Below are positions 51,801-64,000 of a stretch of 64,000 bases of DNA, in pieces. The DNA is taken from positions 1,528,623 to 1,592,622 of the forward strand of contig NW_024104304.1 in assembly GCF_003945595.2 (NCBI RefSeq), read 5' to 3'. This stretch comes from Pipra filicauda. Lineage: Eukaryota > Chordata > Aves > Passeriformes > Pipridae. Below the pieces are notes generated by a model, which was given only the letters and a program-made list of their open reading frames with translations, was not told the DNA's origin and did no database searches. Each line of letters starts with the position of its first letter. The first letter of the stretch is position 1. Position numbers and translations under genes: made by a program.

Positions 51801-54800
51801 ATGCAGGGAGCAGTCTGGGAAAAGTGCTTGAGATGCCTCTCTGGTAACATGAGCGTGACACATTTCCATTAACAGTGCTCCTCTTCCCCTGGCCATGATG
51901 GGGACCCTTGATCCCTTGGCTCACTTGCCTCCCCCATCTTCCGCTGTCCCTCCCTTGGTCCTTGCGACCTGCTCCTGTGGCTGTAGTGCCCTCTCCAGCA
52001 CCAGACTGCATACACATTTCCTTGGCATGTCCTTCCTTCATTCTCACAGAGAGCCCTCTACCTGCTGGGGAATTACGTGTAAAGTGGCTAACAGGAAGGA
52101 AAGATGTTTACCTGCCTGCCCTTTTTTTTTTTTAAATTAAATTTTGCTATTTCTCAGGACCTCTCTGAGTCCCATTCTGTCAGAGGGTGCTATGCTAGAA
52201 ATGTTCAGTGGCAAAAAAATCATCTTGTCAACCATTCCTTGCTGCTGCTGTTTTGGCAGACTGTATTAACCAGTGCTTGCCTCAGCCCGCATTGCCTGCC
52301 TTTGCCTGGCCCTGCTGCCAGCAGCACACAGGCAGCAGGCTGGCAAGCACATGGGGAGACAGGCACAAGGGCAATGGAGCATCTCTCCCTGGGGTACAGG
52401 GTCCCTAAGAGTCCACCAACTGCAAACCCTCTAATCCACTCGCGTGTTAGTTTTCAATCTTTCTGCCACCGTCTCCTCAGACACAAGGGAGGGTGACAAA
52501 TGAGACAAACCGTCATGTTTGCAATAGAGAGAGGAGATCTGATTCTTCTGTGTCTGTGGAAATGCGCATCGGCAACTGTAGTGTCCTGCTGTGCAGGAAG
52601 AGAAATTAAATGCCACTTTCAGGTGAATAATATGCAAAATAAATGTAATCCAGATACAGTGCAGCAATGATCCGGACTGTCTAAAAACAACTTCAAACTG
52701 TTGGCAGAATTAAAGTCCCAAACCTGTTGGTTTTGTGCTTAGTTTTGTGCTTTGGAATTGCTCTTCTTTCATGCCTACTGTGAGAATATATTTGAGTAAC
52801 TGTTGCTAACGTCTCCTATCACATAGGATGGTACAGTCTCTGGACAATGAGCAGGAAACAGAGGTTACCAAACTGAGGCCCCACAAATTTCCTTTGCAAA
52901 GAAAGCAGAAAAGCTGGCTTTTCAGATTACATAAGCATTGATAGGAATGCAGCAATGTATTTACAGGTTTACCTGTAAAGTTCAGAGTCCTTTTCCCAAC
53001 ATCAGCACATGTGATTGAAATACTTATAACTTTGAGGAGGTCCTGTCAACTTTCCTCTTGCTTAGCTTATGAAGCTGTATTGGTAACAACAGCACATAAA
53101 GATCTAAGAGGTTAATAAACTGTGACAATATATGTTTTCTGAAATTAATGTAGAGTCAGATAATATTATTGCTATTACTACACAACATTTTGCATGCTAG
53201 TGTATAACACGTTTCTAGGGGAAAAAAAACAAAAAATCCCATAAAGCTGTGTTAGAAAAAGTCCCAGGAGGTGAAAGGGAGAAGTGGACTGGTTGCCTGC
53301 CAGACCCACTCAGTCCAACACCAGCTCAACAGCTAGAGCTCCCTGAGATTTCCTAAGATCCCAAGGAAGCCTTTGGAGTATGTGTTGAAGTGATGTATTG
53401 GTTTAGCTTTAAGTTTTATTTTAATTTGTGAACACAGGAATTAGGTAGGTGTATTGCTATGAAGTGCCATGCATTAATCTTAACTTTGAGGGATTTTCCT
53501 TTGCTTTATAATTCCCCCCTTATAACACACTACTGTGAAATGCACTGTTAAAAAACCTAAAAGCATGATTTTGAGCACCTATTACCAGAGTACAAAGGGT
53601 CAGTATAGAAACAATGTCCAAGATGAAATAAATCATCACATTTGCCAGTACATGAGGCCTGTGACTGCTGAATAGTTTTGTAATCAATGGTTTTGTAATC
53701 AATCCATGCCATATCTTTTCAGCCAGCCACCCAGTGTTTCTATCACTTTCTGAATCTAAGCACAGCATGCAAGTGTTTTAATTCAGACTTAGTCTTCTGC
53801 AGTGAAAAATCAAAGCATTCTGGTTTCACATTTGAAAATCTGCATCCTTTAAGTTTGTAACAGCTTTTGGTCCACATTAGGATTGACAAATGGTTTAAGC
53901 ACAGCAGTCTCTTTTAGTGTCCCCAATATAGCTCATTACAGTGCTCATCTAAACAGTGTGAGTTTTTTCCTGCCTATTTTCAGTAGACTGCTTTGTATTT
54001 TATTTCTCTTATTTCCATTCATTTTATTCTACCCAGATGGGTCAAACATATTTGCAAACATATTCTTTGGGGAATCTTTTCAGTTGCTTCCCAAGTGTGT
54101 TCATAAAGAAACAGGTGACTTGGAAACAGAATCCTTCTGTTCTCTGCTCACAGAAATTGAGCTTTCATTTTCATGAGAAAAAGAGTTAGAGGTCTAGAAG
54201 GAAAGGGTATGTAAAATGCAGTAATGAAGGCAGGAAATAATGTTTTTTCTTTTTTGGTATGTTGTTTACTTAGGTTTGTATAGGCTAACTGAAGGTTTTA
54301 AGATCACATCGCTGATTTTCTGCTCCTAGTGGATTAGAAAAGGGATGTGACTGTGCTCTGTATAATGGATAATGGTGGTTTTAAACCACAGCACCGGATT
54401 TCTCATATCTTTTTTTTGTTTTTCGAGGAGCTACTTCCCTGTTGCTTGATCTGAGAATTAACTCTGTTCTGCTCTGGTTTGCGAGAAATTGAACACCATA
54501 AAACATTGATCAGGTGCACCCATCAGGTTGTGTAGAGCTGTTTTGCTGTGCAGGCTGCTTGGTGTCCCCAGAAGCTCCAGGGCAGAGCCTCTGTGGCAGC
54601 CTTGCGGACAGACCTGGAGACCAAAGCACTGACAGACATCAGTATACTGCCACTAAACTTGGGAGAACAGCTACAACAGTTGTTCACCAAAATGCAGTCT
54701 GTGCCAGATACAGCTGACTAACAAGGTGTTAAAACCAGCAGGCATACAAGACTCCTGAATGGAAAAATGAAACAATCCAGTGTGGTATTTTTCCTGCAAG

Positions 54801-55862
54801 CCAGAAGAGAATGTAGGACCCATTTGGCTATACCTATGGGTCTGTTTGCCTCCCAACAAAAGGAAAACAGAGGCAAGAGACACAGGAGTCATGGAAATTT
54901 TCACAGGAGGAAGTAAAGAAAAACATCCTGTTTGGAGGTTGATCTTTAAAGGAAAGCTTGGGTTTCTGAACAAGAAAACTGCCTGTTTGCTAGTTCATAT
55001 TATGTTTAGGTAAAGAGCATGTGGCACACATTATCTGTGAACAAATTGAAAAAATGATACTTATTTCACCTCTAAAAGAAGTAGAAAGGGTATTACCCAA
55101 CCAAGGATCATGAGTAACAAGTTCTACAAGTACTAGGAGAGTATGCATTGTTGGTGCAAGGCTAGGCATTAAAAGATGAATTTAAGAAACAGCAATGGAA
55201 TATTGAAAAAGAGTTACAGTCTGACTTCAAAAACATGACTTTAAAAAGTTTAAAATTATTTAAAGAATTATTTTCTATTTGAATATGCTTTCTTGCCCTT
55301 TGTAGTCTAACATAATTCCACTGAATATGATGACCTGGATCTTCATAAATCTCTAACTATGAGTGACAGCTATACTCATACATTTGTCTTTGTGCTTTTC
55401 ATCTGAAAAATCATGTTATAAGCTCATATGTCAATATTGTTGTCATTACTTGAAAATGAAAGGCGAGGAAGGATACAATGAGCTATGTTGAATGCCAAAG
55501 GTCTCAAAGAACAGACTGGGCTGCACCAGCTGGTTTCTGAAGGCACCTGAAATAACTAGGATAAACAGAAACTTCTTTTCAGAGTGACCAGAAGGCACAA
55601 CTCATCCACCCAGCAATTACCTTTTCACTTGGCTAGGGAGAACATGTTTAAATGGTGCGCTCTGCCCACAGTCTGACATGAACTCAGATACACCAGCAGA
55701 AAGCCAGGTGCTGCATAGCTGCAACAAGCACAGCAGAGACCCCATGCTAATTCTGCCTGCTGGAAAGAGGACGCATTATGTCACCCTTAGCACAGCACTG
55801 ATATTTTCCATTCACAGTTCAATTCCACTAATGGAGCAGAGATGGCATCCTGCTTTTAGAAA

Positions 55863-55884
55863 AAACAAACAAACAAACAAACAA
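55863..55884. repeat. (AAAC)n microsatellite
   Basis: Five clean AAAC units inside an A-rich run. No element end recognised beside it, although such runs can be LINE or retrosequence tails. Confidence 0.93.
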
Positions 55885-57660
55885 AAAATCCACAGCCACA
55901 ATTAGTCTTGCTTTCTCCTATCTTGTGTCTCTCATGGCACAATTAGAGCATCCCTTCTTTCAGAATGACTCAAAACAAGCAGAAAAAGCCCTTTTCCTCC
56001 TTACTTTGCAAGGTTCCTCAAGCGTGTCCTTCTTCCAGTATATGGGTACTTTTCTAAAAAGCACAACTGCAAGTTTGTCCGTCAAAGTCAAATCCCATCC
56101 ATACTTCCCATCTCTTTTCATTCAGAGATGTATTGATTCCTCCGAAGATAATGCAGCTTCTAAATCTCAGCTGGACAGAAGTATCAGTTGTGAAACCCAA
56201 CATCTAACATAAATTCACATATAAATTCAGATATTTCAGTGTGCCCACTGTTGCCTTCTGCTTGGCTTTAGGCACAGTAGTATGACCCATCCATTACTAC
56301 ACTGAGAACAGAAAAATACAGATACATTAGGTTATCTTCATTTTCCTCTGGAGGTCCATCCTGCCTTCTCCATAAATTATACATAAATCTCCTGAATTAG
56401 GGGCACTCAATCCCCCTTCTGTGACTGGATGAAACTATTTTTCAAAAAATACGCCATGATATGTTCCTTAAAAGCACAGACTCTGAAAATAGACTTATAC
56501 TGTCATTACCAATTTAGCCTGTCTGGAGAAGAGAGTGAGATTAAGGAGAGAGAGGAAAGTGGTTTCATTAGAACCATCCAGACAATTGGCAATGGATACA
56601 CCATGGCTGAGGACTGGATATGAATTAGTAAAAATATTTAGGATAGTGAATAATAAAAGAGTTACATTTCAGGTTCTACCAGAGCTTGAAATGCTTTTAT
56701 TTTGAATATGCCACTTGTGCTAAAGGTTTAATTACATGAAAAGAAAATTTCTAAACCAAAAAGATCTAAATACAGAGGCATCAGAGAGAAATCACAAAGG
56801 CCAAAGGCAAAATGTGCAATATCCTCTGCATTATTCACCAACACAGCAGCTGGAGAGCTCTGGATCACAGTGCTTAATGTATTAATTTCTTCCCAGCCAG
56901 TCCCTGAAAGCATCTGCATACACTATTTCAGGACTAAAAGGACTTATGCAATGCTTTACTAGGCTTACGTAGATAAAATCAGTACACTTTTTTTCTCACC
57001 CAAATCCCTCTTTTCATAGACATTGCATCTCTGAAAGCATATCTGCAAAATTAACACAACAGTAAAGCTGCAAGTAGCCTCAGAAAATATAAATGTCAAA
57101 AAAGATACACAATATTTTACTCGATACATTGCATTAATAAATTCATAGCTTAGAAATACTGGAACTCCCAACATTATGCATTATTAAATGTAATATTTTG
57201 TATTTAATTCTGAATTCCTATCTATTGTTGCGTTCTACGTAAATTTTACTGCATTGAAAAATAAATACATTTATTTAGATTCTCTCTTGCAATTTTTCTG
57301 GCAGAAGCACTGCCATTTACTTATATCCTTGGAAAATGTTGAGTGTGTAAATGTTGGCCAGTGTGTAAACATCTGGCTTTATGTTTCTAAGCCAAGCAAT
57401 AAATGAAATGAGTTGCTCATTGGACTCTTTATAATAAATTTTTTTTGTTGCAGAGTGAGACATATTGATCAAAAATCTTACATTGAAAATAGCTACTGCA
57501 GCCAACGCAGCATGGGTGAGTTTAGGATTCAAGCTGGAATAGGTACAAAGACAAACGTCTAGGATGTTTAGAAGTACTGAGAGTATCTTTCAGGAGGTGA
57601 AATTCAAATAGATTGAGCTTTTTGCTTCGCAAAAGCCAAGAGACATGTGCGTTCTCTCTA

Positions 57661-57720
57661 AAAAAAGAAGAAGAAAAAATAAGGAAAAAAAAAGGAAAAA
57701 AGAAAAATGAAACTAAAGGA
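57661..57720. repeat. Homopurine (A/G) tract
   Basis: Sixty bases are nearly all A and G on the plus strand, with runs of A broken by G and GG. On the transcribed (minus) strand this is a T/C-rich tract in the intron. Confidence 0.85.
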
Positions 57721-58245
57721 CTATATTTCTAACTACGAGAGTCTATTTTTGTCTGGAGACAGCCTTCAGATACCAGTAACGGGAGCAAAACTCGCACAAT
57801 GAGTTTAATCAGGTCATTAAAATGGCCATGTAATATGATTACAGACAGAGCAGGAGCAGCAAGTCCCCCTCTAGAGCAGAGAAGTGTGATCTTCTGACAC
57901 AGAGTTGTTATGCTCAGTCCTAACTTCATCCTTCTTTGGTTAGTACTTCAGCATTAAATGTATCCTGAAGCTTCACTGATTTCTTTGAATGTTTACAATC
58001 TCTGTTGCCTACCAGGACCGTCAGTCAGAGAGTGTTTGGAGCTTCAGGTTAATGTATGAGATAGCTGCTGTATACTTTTTTTTAGAAGCAGTGCATTGCC
58101 AGAATGCTGGTAAGTAACTTGATTATTGTTACTGACATCTGAACTGCTTAAATATGAAATATTTTTGTTAGGAGGAAAATACGGGCCAGACATACTGATT
58201 TGCTTTGCATTTTTCCAAAATATTTGTATTTTGTACAAAACACAA

Positions 58246-58280
58246 GAAAAAAAATATATATGCACATATATATATATAAA
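58246..58280. repeat. A-run followed by (TA)n microsatellite
   Basis: Eight A followed by TATATATGCACATATATATATA. Simple sequence, likely variable in length. Confidence 0.9.
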
Positions 58281-58969
58281 TTTCTTTTTACTGTGCAATC
58301 TCCCATCACTTTGAAGAAAAGAGCAAAATGGATGGTACTGCAGTAATAAGATTAAGACACGCAATCGAATAAAATGGAGAATGAGAAACTCCAGTAAACC
58401 TTATGACTGATGCATGTGATTTTTAAATTTGTTAGAATCAAATTCCCTCCGAGTACTTCTTTAAAGTATACTTAACATGTACACACAGATACAACTGTGT
58501 AATCAATTTGTACTGTTCACTACAGGACAACCAAGTGCCTGTCTGGGTTTCCTTGGTCACCCTCTTCTGTGACTGAATCCTTCCTGCCTGTGAGCTTTCC
58601 TGGGCCAGCTTCTCAGTGATGCCAAACACAATGCCTACTGTTTGAGCCTGTGCAGAACAACCTCGTGTTGCACATCCAGAATAAAACTAATGTCACCGTT
58701 AGGGCTTGACACTGCTCAGCTCATGGCCAGCATGTGCCTGAGCAGCACAGCCCACCCTGTGCCAGTGCACAGTTGTTTGCTCTGTTTACCCCAGTCAGTG
58801 ACCACAGGTGGGCTGTGATTTAAAGCAAACCATTGGGCATGCTCTGTGCAGCTTATTCTCACATCTCACCCTCAATAAATCTGAAAAGCCTAAGTGTAGA
58901 ACATAAAGTGGATGTTACAACTCAGAATACTCTGCGATTCTAACCTAATAGATATTTCAACAGATTACA

Positions 58970-59199
58970 CACATGGTGATTTCATGGCTAGGCTTCGCGA
59001 ACGAAGATTTGGGGAGGGCTCTACCCACGTTTGTGCAAGTGTGCTGGTGCCTAATAAGGCCAATACGAGATAGGCATGTCCGGTTGCAAAAGGCAGAAAG
59101 ACTCCTTAGGTGGTATATTCTGCAAGGCACAATTCTTTCTGCATTGTCTTTTCTCCTTGACAGTGATCCTATGTGCGTTCTCAAAAGCATCAGCAGCAT
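58970..59199 (-). pseudogene. C-terminal C2HC motif and short 3'UTR of the AviRTE-like element
   Basis: In another frame (third frame change) the minus strand reads CNRTCLSRIGLIRHQHTC, a C2HC zinc-finger-like motif that is typical of the very C terminus of this protein family. The noncoding tail after it contains TTCGCGAAG and CCTAGCCATGA, then ends. No long poly(A) is present. Confidence 0.85.
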
Positions 59200-59245
59200 T
59201 ATAGATGGCGTGTCTCCAGACCTCCCGGTTGGAGGTCAGAGTAGA

Positions 59246-61531
59246 TCAGTTATGTTGATCAATATGGCCAAGGCTGAGATGTTGTTTCAGGGAGTCCTTG
59301 TATCTTCTCTTCGGGACTCCTCTCATGCGGCAGCCGGTGGCAAGTTCACCATAAAGCAAGATCTTAGGGAGGCGGTGGTCCTTCATCCTTGAGTCGTGCC
59401 CTGCCCAGCACAGCTGTGTTCTCAGCAACATGGCCTCAATACTTGTGACCGCTGCTTGTTCTAGAACAGATGTATTGGTCACATAATCTGACCAGTGGAT
59501 GTTTAGGACTGTACGGAGGCAGCGTTGATGGAAGCGTTCTAGGAGAGGCAGGTGGTAGCGGTAGATGACCCATGATTCGGAACCATATAAGAGAGTAGAC
59601 AACACTATGGCTTTGTAAACACTGATCTTGGTGCTTTTCTTCAAGTGTTTATTTCACCAAACTCTTTTATGAAGCTTTCCAAAAGCACTATATGCCTTTG
59701 CTAACCTGTTGTCTATCTCTCCGTCAATCTTACCATCTGAGGAGATGAGGCTACCGAGGTAATTAAACTGCTGGACTGATTTGAGCTCTGATTCGCCAAT
59801 GGTGATATGGGGATGATGGAAGATTTCCTGAGGTGCAGGTTGATAGAGAACTTCTGTCTTCTTTAAGCTGACTTCCAGCCCAAAGAGCTCAGCAGCGTCT
59901 GCAAAGCAGGATGTTAAATGCTGCAGAGCTGCTTCTGTGTGGGCAACAAGGGCGGCGTCATCAGCATAAAGCAGCTCCCGGACAAGATGTTTTAAGGTCT
60001 TAGTGTGGGCCTTCAGTCACCTTAGGTTGAAAAGGCTTCCATCAGTACGGTATCGAATGTAGATACCGTCCTGATCATCGAGGTCTGCCATGGCCCTTTG
60101 GAGCATCATGCTGAAAAAGACTGTGAACAGGGTTAGTGCGAGAACACAGCCTTGTTTCACACCATTAGTTATTAGAAAGGGCTCAGAAAGTGCATTGCCA
60201 TATCTGACTTGGCCGTGCTGATCCTCATGGAGTGAGATGATCATTTTAAGGAACTTGGGGGGACATCCTAAACGTTCCAAAATCTGCCATAGACCTTCTG
60301 CTCACAGTATCGAAAGCCTTGGTGAGGTCAACAAAGGTTACATAGAGACTTTTTTTCTGTTCCCTACACTTCTCTTGCAGTTGTCTGAGAACAAACACCA
60401 TGTCTGTGGTACTCCTGTTGGCTCTGAAACCACATTGGCTTTCAGGTAGAATTCCTTCTGCTATAGCAGGTATTAGTCTGTTCAAGAGTATTCTTGCCAG
60501 GATTTTGCCAGCAATGGAGAGCAGAGTAATACCACGGTAATTTGAACAGTCTGATTTAATTCCTTTCTTCTTATACAAGGTGATGATGACTGCATCACGA
60601 AGGTCTGATGGTAGTTTGCCTAGTTCCAAACAGCTCACCACAAACTCATGAAATTTAGCATGGAGGCAAGGCCCCCATGTTTCCAGACTTCGGGTGGAAT
60701 TCCATCAACCCCAGCTGCCTTGCCAATTTTCACCTGCTGTGTGGCCTTAAGGGTTTCTCTTAAAGCGGGGGCAGTATCCAATTCATACTTCACCAGTTGT
60801 TGCGTGATGGACTGAATAGCTGAGTCTTGGACTACATGGCTAGTACTGAAAGGAGTCCGAAAGTGTTCAGACCATCGATTCAGAGTGGAGGTTTTATCTG
60901 TCAGAAGCATTTGACCATCGGCGCTGAGTAGAGGGCTTTGGACTTGGTATGTAGGCCCGTATGCTGTTTTCAGAGCCTCATAGAATCCTCCATGATCACC
61001 CGTGTCTGCACATAATTGTGTTTTTTCAGCTAGATTGATCCACCACTTGTTCTGGATGTCACGGAGTTTCTGTTGGAGCTTGCTGCATGCAAGACGAAAC
61101 GCTGCTCTTCTTACGTGACAGGATGGCAGTGCAAGGTGTGCTTGATGAGCAGTTCTCTTCTCCCTCAACAATTCCTGGATCTCTTGATTGTTTTCATCAA
61201 ACCAGTCCTTGTTCTTGAAGGAGAACCCTAAGGATTCTACAGAGGACTGCTGGATGCTGTTTTTAATATGGAGCCAGAGTGTTTCAGGAGAGGCATCTCT
61301 AGAATCTGTGGAATGGTTTTTGAGCCTAGTTTGAAGATTTGCCCAGAATTTGTTTCTCACTGTGGGTGATTGGAGATTGTTAACTTGGAACATGGTAATT
61401 AGTGCTTTTCTAAATTGCCGTTTTGCACCAATTATTTTGCTACTGAATTTTCTAAATGTCCATTGTGACTTTCTATGTTCCTTGTTAGGCAAAGCTGACA
61501 GCTTTCTGGCATTAAAGAATGACTCTTTCAA
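59246..61531 (-). pseudogene. Reverse transcriptase ORF of the AviRTE-like element, disrupted
   Basis: In order on the minus strand there is first a 298-codon stretch (61531-60635) with ENKDW/WFDENNQEIQELL-type linker sequence, SPLLSADGQMLLTDK, and GKAAGVDGIPPEVWKHGG. A frameshift near 60655 follows, then 60641 to about 60297 with DAVIITLYKKKG, NYRGITLLSIAGKILARILL, ESQCGFRANRSTTDMVF and the catalytic VDLTKAFD. A second frameshift lies near 60297. Then come 60280-60017 with CPPKFLKMIISLHEDQHGQV and the NGVKQGCVLA motif. An in-frame TGA stands at 60017-60019. The catalytic YADD box is at 59957-59968, and a second TGA is at 59654-59656. Last comes 59644-59246 with LLYGSESWVIYRYHLPLLE and the DHRLPKILLYGELATGCR region. 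Both catalytic aspartate motifs are preserved but the frame is broken at least four times. Confidence 0.92.
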
Positions 61532-61540
61532 TTAGAAGAT

Positions 61541-64000
61541 CACAGTAATTATTTTATTATCAAGATGAACAATAATGCTCCTATTTTATGTAGCGTACCA
61601 GTATGTATGACATAAAAATAACTGAAGCAACTGTGAGGCCACTTCTGTAACCTGCAAACTTATTGGAAGTCATTGTCCTTCATAACTGTTTAGACCAACG
61701 AAACTGGCAGGAATAAGGATTTACAGTATGACAGCTAACTAAAACCAGAGTATTTGCTTGTTTTGCAGAATGGAGCAGTGATAAGTCTATGACTAGACCT
61801 ATGTTTAATACATTTCTCTTTTTCCAACATGACACAAAAGAATGGAAATTTACCGGATTTTCAAGTGTATTCTATTAGGACATCACAATGTTATATAGGA
61901 TATGTTGCATTATATGCTTTATATTTTAATTTATTTTTACTTATATAAAACACTCATAGAAAATAAAGAGAATGAAAAATAAAATATAGTTGCATAATAC
62001 TACTTTTGTTCATTTAGAGGGGTTACATATTACATAAACACACGTCATAGCATGCATTTCATCTTAGCTTAGCTCTCTACGAAATGATTCAAAAAACTAG
62101 GCTCCCTATAAGGTGAACTCCCTATAAGTTTTAAAATAGAGGCTAAGTTAGTTTAAAAAAAAAAAATCTAACCATTTAATTTTGCTACTTCTTTTAGTTA
62201 ATATTTCTCCAATCAACAGGCCAAGAAAACAGGCACTCACTGCCAGCAATTGAAATTGGCAGGAACCAAAAGACTCAAGTGACTCGGAGTTTCATTTTCA
62301 TTTCCACAAAAATATTAGAAAAATATGGCAGGAATTTTAAAACACTGTATTTGAACTGACTACACTTTCTCCTACTCCAATTTTGCTTAATTAATCACAT
62401 TTAGCTGACAAAGTAACTCTACTTACAGTGAGCTCCCACACAGTGTCTTTCCTCAGCTGATAGCGAAAAGCCTTTTATTCATAACATATTACATGTAAAA
62501 ATAATCCATTATATTTATACAGGGATGTGATTTATTCTCCTCATTTTCTTATCTGTTCTAACGAATTTTACATGAAAAAAAATTCTCTTGTTTGCTTGAC
62601 TCCATTTCACTTCATTTATTACAGAGGTGAATGTGCTAAAGATTGTTGGGTTGTAGGATTGTTGTTTGGGGTTTTTTTTCCCACCATTTTCCAGACCTAG
62701 AGCATAGGACAAAGACCTAAGAGTATCTGTACTCTAAACTCAGCGGTGACATGAACTCCTTCGGTGGTCCTGAACTAGGGATTTAGTGAGGGGTGATGGA
62801 TTTTGTCAATGGGAACTCAGCGTGCACCATAAGTTGCTCCAGTAATAGAAGAGCCCCAAGAACAACTCTATCTCAGAGACTACTTCTGAGGGCCAATTTC
62901 CTTCCCTATTTTCCATGCCAACAAGGAAACCCTTGTTGCAACCCTCTGCCAACAGGAAAACACAATACATCTGTTTTCGAGTCATTTGAGTGTCACCATG
63001 GGAAACACTCTCCTCCAGATAAGGAGAGGAACTCTCCCTCCTGAGCCGCATACTCCAGGATGGCTCTATATCTCCTGACTGAGAATGTAAAACCTGACGA
63101 ATTTGCTAATGTTGTTTTTCCTCAGAGGTTTTCATCAGCTTTCTAATCCCAAAGGGATAATACTAAATGTGTGGGAGGAAAACGAGGGGTATGGAGGGTA
63201 ACTTTATATCTGCATATTACAAAGAAAAAATTTAAACGCTTAATTAATATCAAAGCTAAATGCTTTCCTTCCACTTGCCATTTTAAGGTTTCCTTCTTTA
63301 GAAATACTCCAGTGATCTCTATCTGATTCTGTAACAATGGCAGGAACTGGTACAAAAAAACTTTACATCTTTGAAAGAAATAATTTGGATCCAAAGTTTT
63401 CAAGTTTGCAGTACTGCAAGGAAGTATAACTGATCATTTATAATTCTCTGTTTTTAACAAAGGTTTCTTTCAACCTGGAACAGAGGAGCAATAGTTCTGT
63501 AACTTGCTATTAAACCAGTAGATAGCAAAATACCCAAGAAAATATTACATTTTTATAGAGAACGACACTTTTAAGAAATATCTGTGCACTATCTTGGAAT
63601 ACAGGTATTGAGCTCAACTTCAGCAATGAAAAGAAGTCAGTAGGGCACTATAACCGAAACCTCAGCAAAAATCATCCTAACCAAACCACATTTTTAATAA
63701 GGACAGGTAGAAGACCAGGGCCAGGGAAAAAAGCAGGAAAACATTTTTAACTAGAATACTTGATGTGGTTAATAGTTAAATTTAATAGTAAACAATGTAG
63801 TGGAAAAAGATGCTTTAATACTTCCTCTTGATTTTGAAAATTAACACTTCTTTCAGTTAGAGGCAGTACTAATATAAATGCAAGGAAAATTTACTTCATA
63901 AACCATATAAACATTGTTTAAAGTCAGCATCTCACAAAATGTCTTGAACAATAATAGGATCTCAGTGCTGTGGCACATAATGGTATAATGTATAATAAAG
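61541..64000. other. KHDRBS2: KHDRBS2 intron, no recognised feature
   Basis: AT-rich, with no exon, RNA gene or known repeat seen. CTCCCTATAAG occurs twice within 20 bases near 62100-62127, too short to classify. Open frames near 62793-63051 overlap on both strands and show no signature. Confidence 0.42.

Larger units (their letters stand above)
48869..58969. other. KHDRBS2: KHDRBS2 intron, simple repeats only
   Basis: About 10 kb without a recognised exon or mobile element. Simple repeats are an (AAAC)n run at 55863-55884, a purine-rich A/G tract at 57661-57720 and an AT tract at 58246-58280. A somewhat GC-richer stretch at 51700-52450 carries several overlapping chance frames and no known family. 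Around 53685-53705 there is a small direct repeat of TTTTGTAATCAAT. Confidence 0.42.
58970..61540 (-). mobile_element. AviRTE-like non-LTR retrotransposon, 5'-truncated, ~2.6 kb
   Basis: A LINE copy on the minus strand that lacks the N-terminal endonuclease but keeps most of the reverse transcriptase, the C-terminal region and the short 3'UTR. Its 3' end (CGCGAAGCCTAGCC, written here on the element's strand after reversal) matches the small copy at 5409-5588. The first clearly element-like residues are near 61400 (the SPTVRNKFWANLQTRLKN segment), so the true 5' edge lies between about 61400 and 61540. The protein type, with a C-terminal C2HC motif after a single reverse transcriptase ORF and a (TGA)n-like 3' end, fits the AviRTE elements reported from several bird lineages. 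Other related RTE-like clades cannot be excluded by eye. It lies in the same orientation as KHDRBS2 transcription. Confidence 0.88.

Noticed and set aside
51660..52500. A possible gene or CpG-island promoter in the GC-richer patch with many overlapping frames
   Set aside because: CpG dinucleotides are rare, frames overlap on both strands without consistent splice signals, and no translation resembles a known protein.
58973..59392. 139-codon plus-strand open frame
   Set aside because: Antisense to the 3' part of the AviRTE-like element.
59246..61531. A functional, autonomous retrotransposon
   Set aside because: The endonuclease is missing, and there are two frameshifts and two in-frame stops in the reverse transcriptase region.
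1..64000. CRISPR arrays, operons, phage, tRNA or rRNA genes
   Set aside because: Nothing with regular spacers, cloverleaf sequence or rRNA signatures is visible; the content is vertebrate intronic DNA.

Overview
The window looks like bird nuclear DNA. It is AT-rich with no dense coding. It carries CR1 LINE copies with the avian CR1 3'-end sequence in both orientations, avian-type ERV solo LTRs, and two pieces of an RTE-like LINE resembling AviRTE. I see no prokaryotic features, no rRNA or tRNA genes and no CRISPR arrays.

The only host coding sequence I can support is one 147-bp internal exon on the minus strand at 38508-38654. It encodes 49 residues of the KH domain of a Sam68-like STAR RNA-binding protein, and its residues fit KHDRBS2 (SLM-1) better than KHDRBS1 or KHDRBS3. 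It has canonical splice sites on both sides. More than 25 kb on each side holds no other exon that I could find, so the whole window probably lies inside two very long introns of KHDRBS2, transcribed right to left.

Layout: 1-600 is the 3' end of a CR1 copy (+). 3277-4042 holds microsatellites and a perfect 34-bp tandem duplication. 5409-5588 is a 5'-truncated AviRTE-like tail (+) with an 11-bp target-site duplication. 12394-12866 is a broken ERVL-type LTR (+). 16020-16941 is a probable LTR (+). 21576-22662 is a complete ERVL-type solo LTR (+) with a 5-bp duplication. 34394-34782 is a short solo LTR (+) with a 6-bp duplication. 35640-36535 is an internal CR1 reverse-transcriptase fragment (+). 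38508-38654 is the KHDRBS2 exon (-). 39125-39645 and 48385-48868 are CR1 3' ends (-). 58970-61540 is a large AviRTE-like copy (-) carrying most of the reverse transcriptase, with two frameshifts and two stop codons in its main frame.

No cluster of genes works together here, and I found no evidence of a new biological system. The most informative points are the isolated KHDRBS2 exon, the AviRTE-like copies (a family known for patchy distribution in birds and inferred horizontal transfer), and the fact that all four LTRs lie antisense to the inferred host gene.
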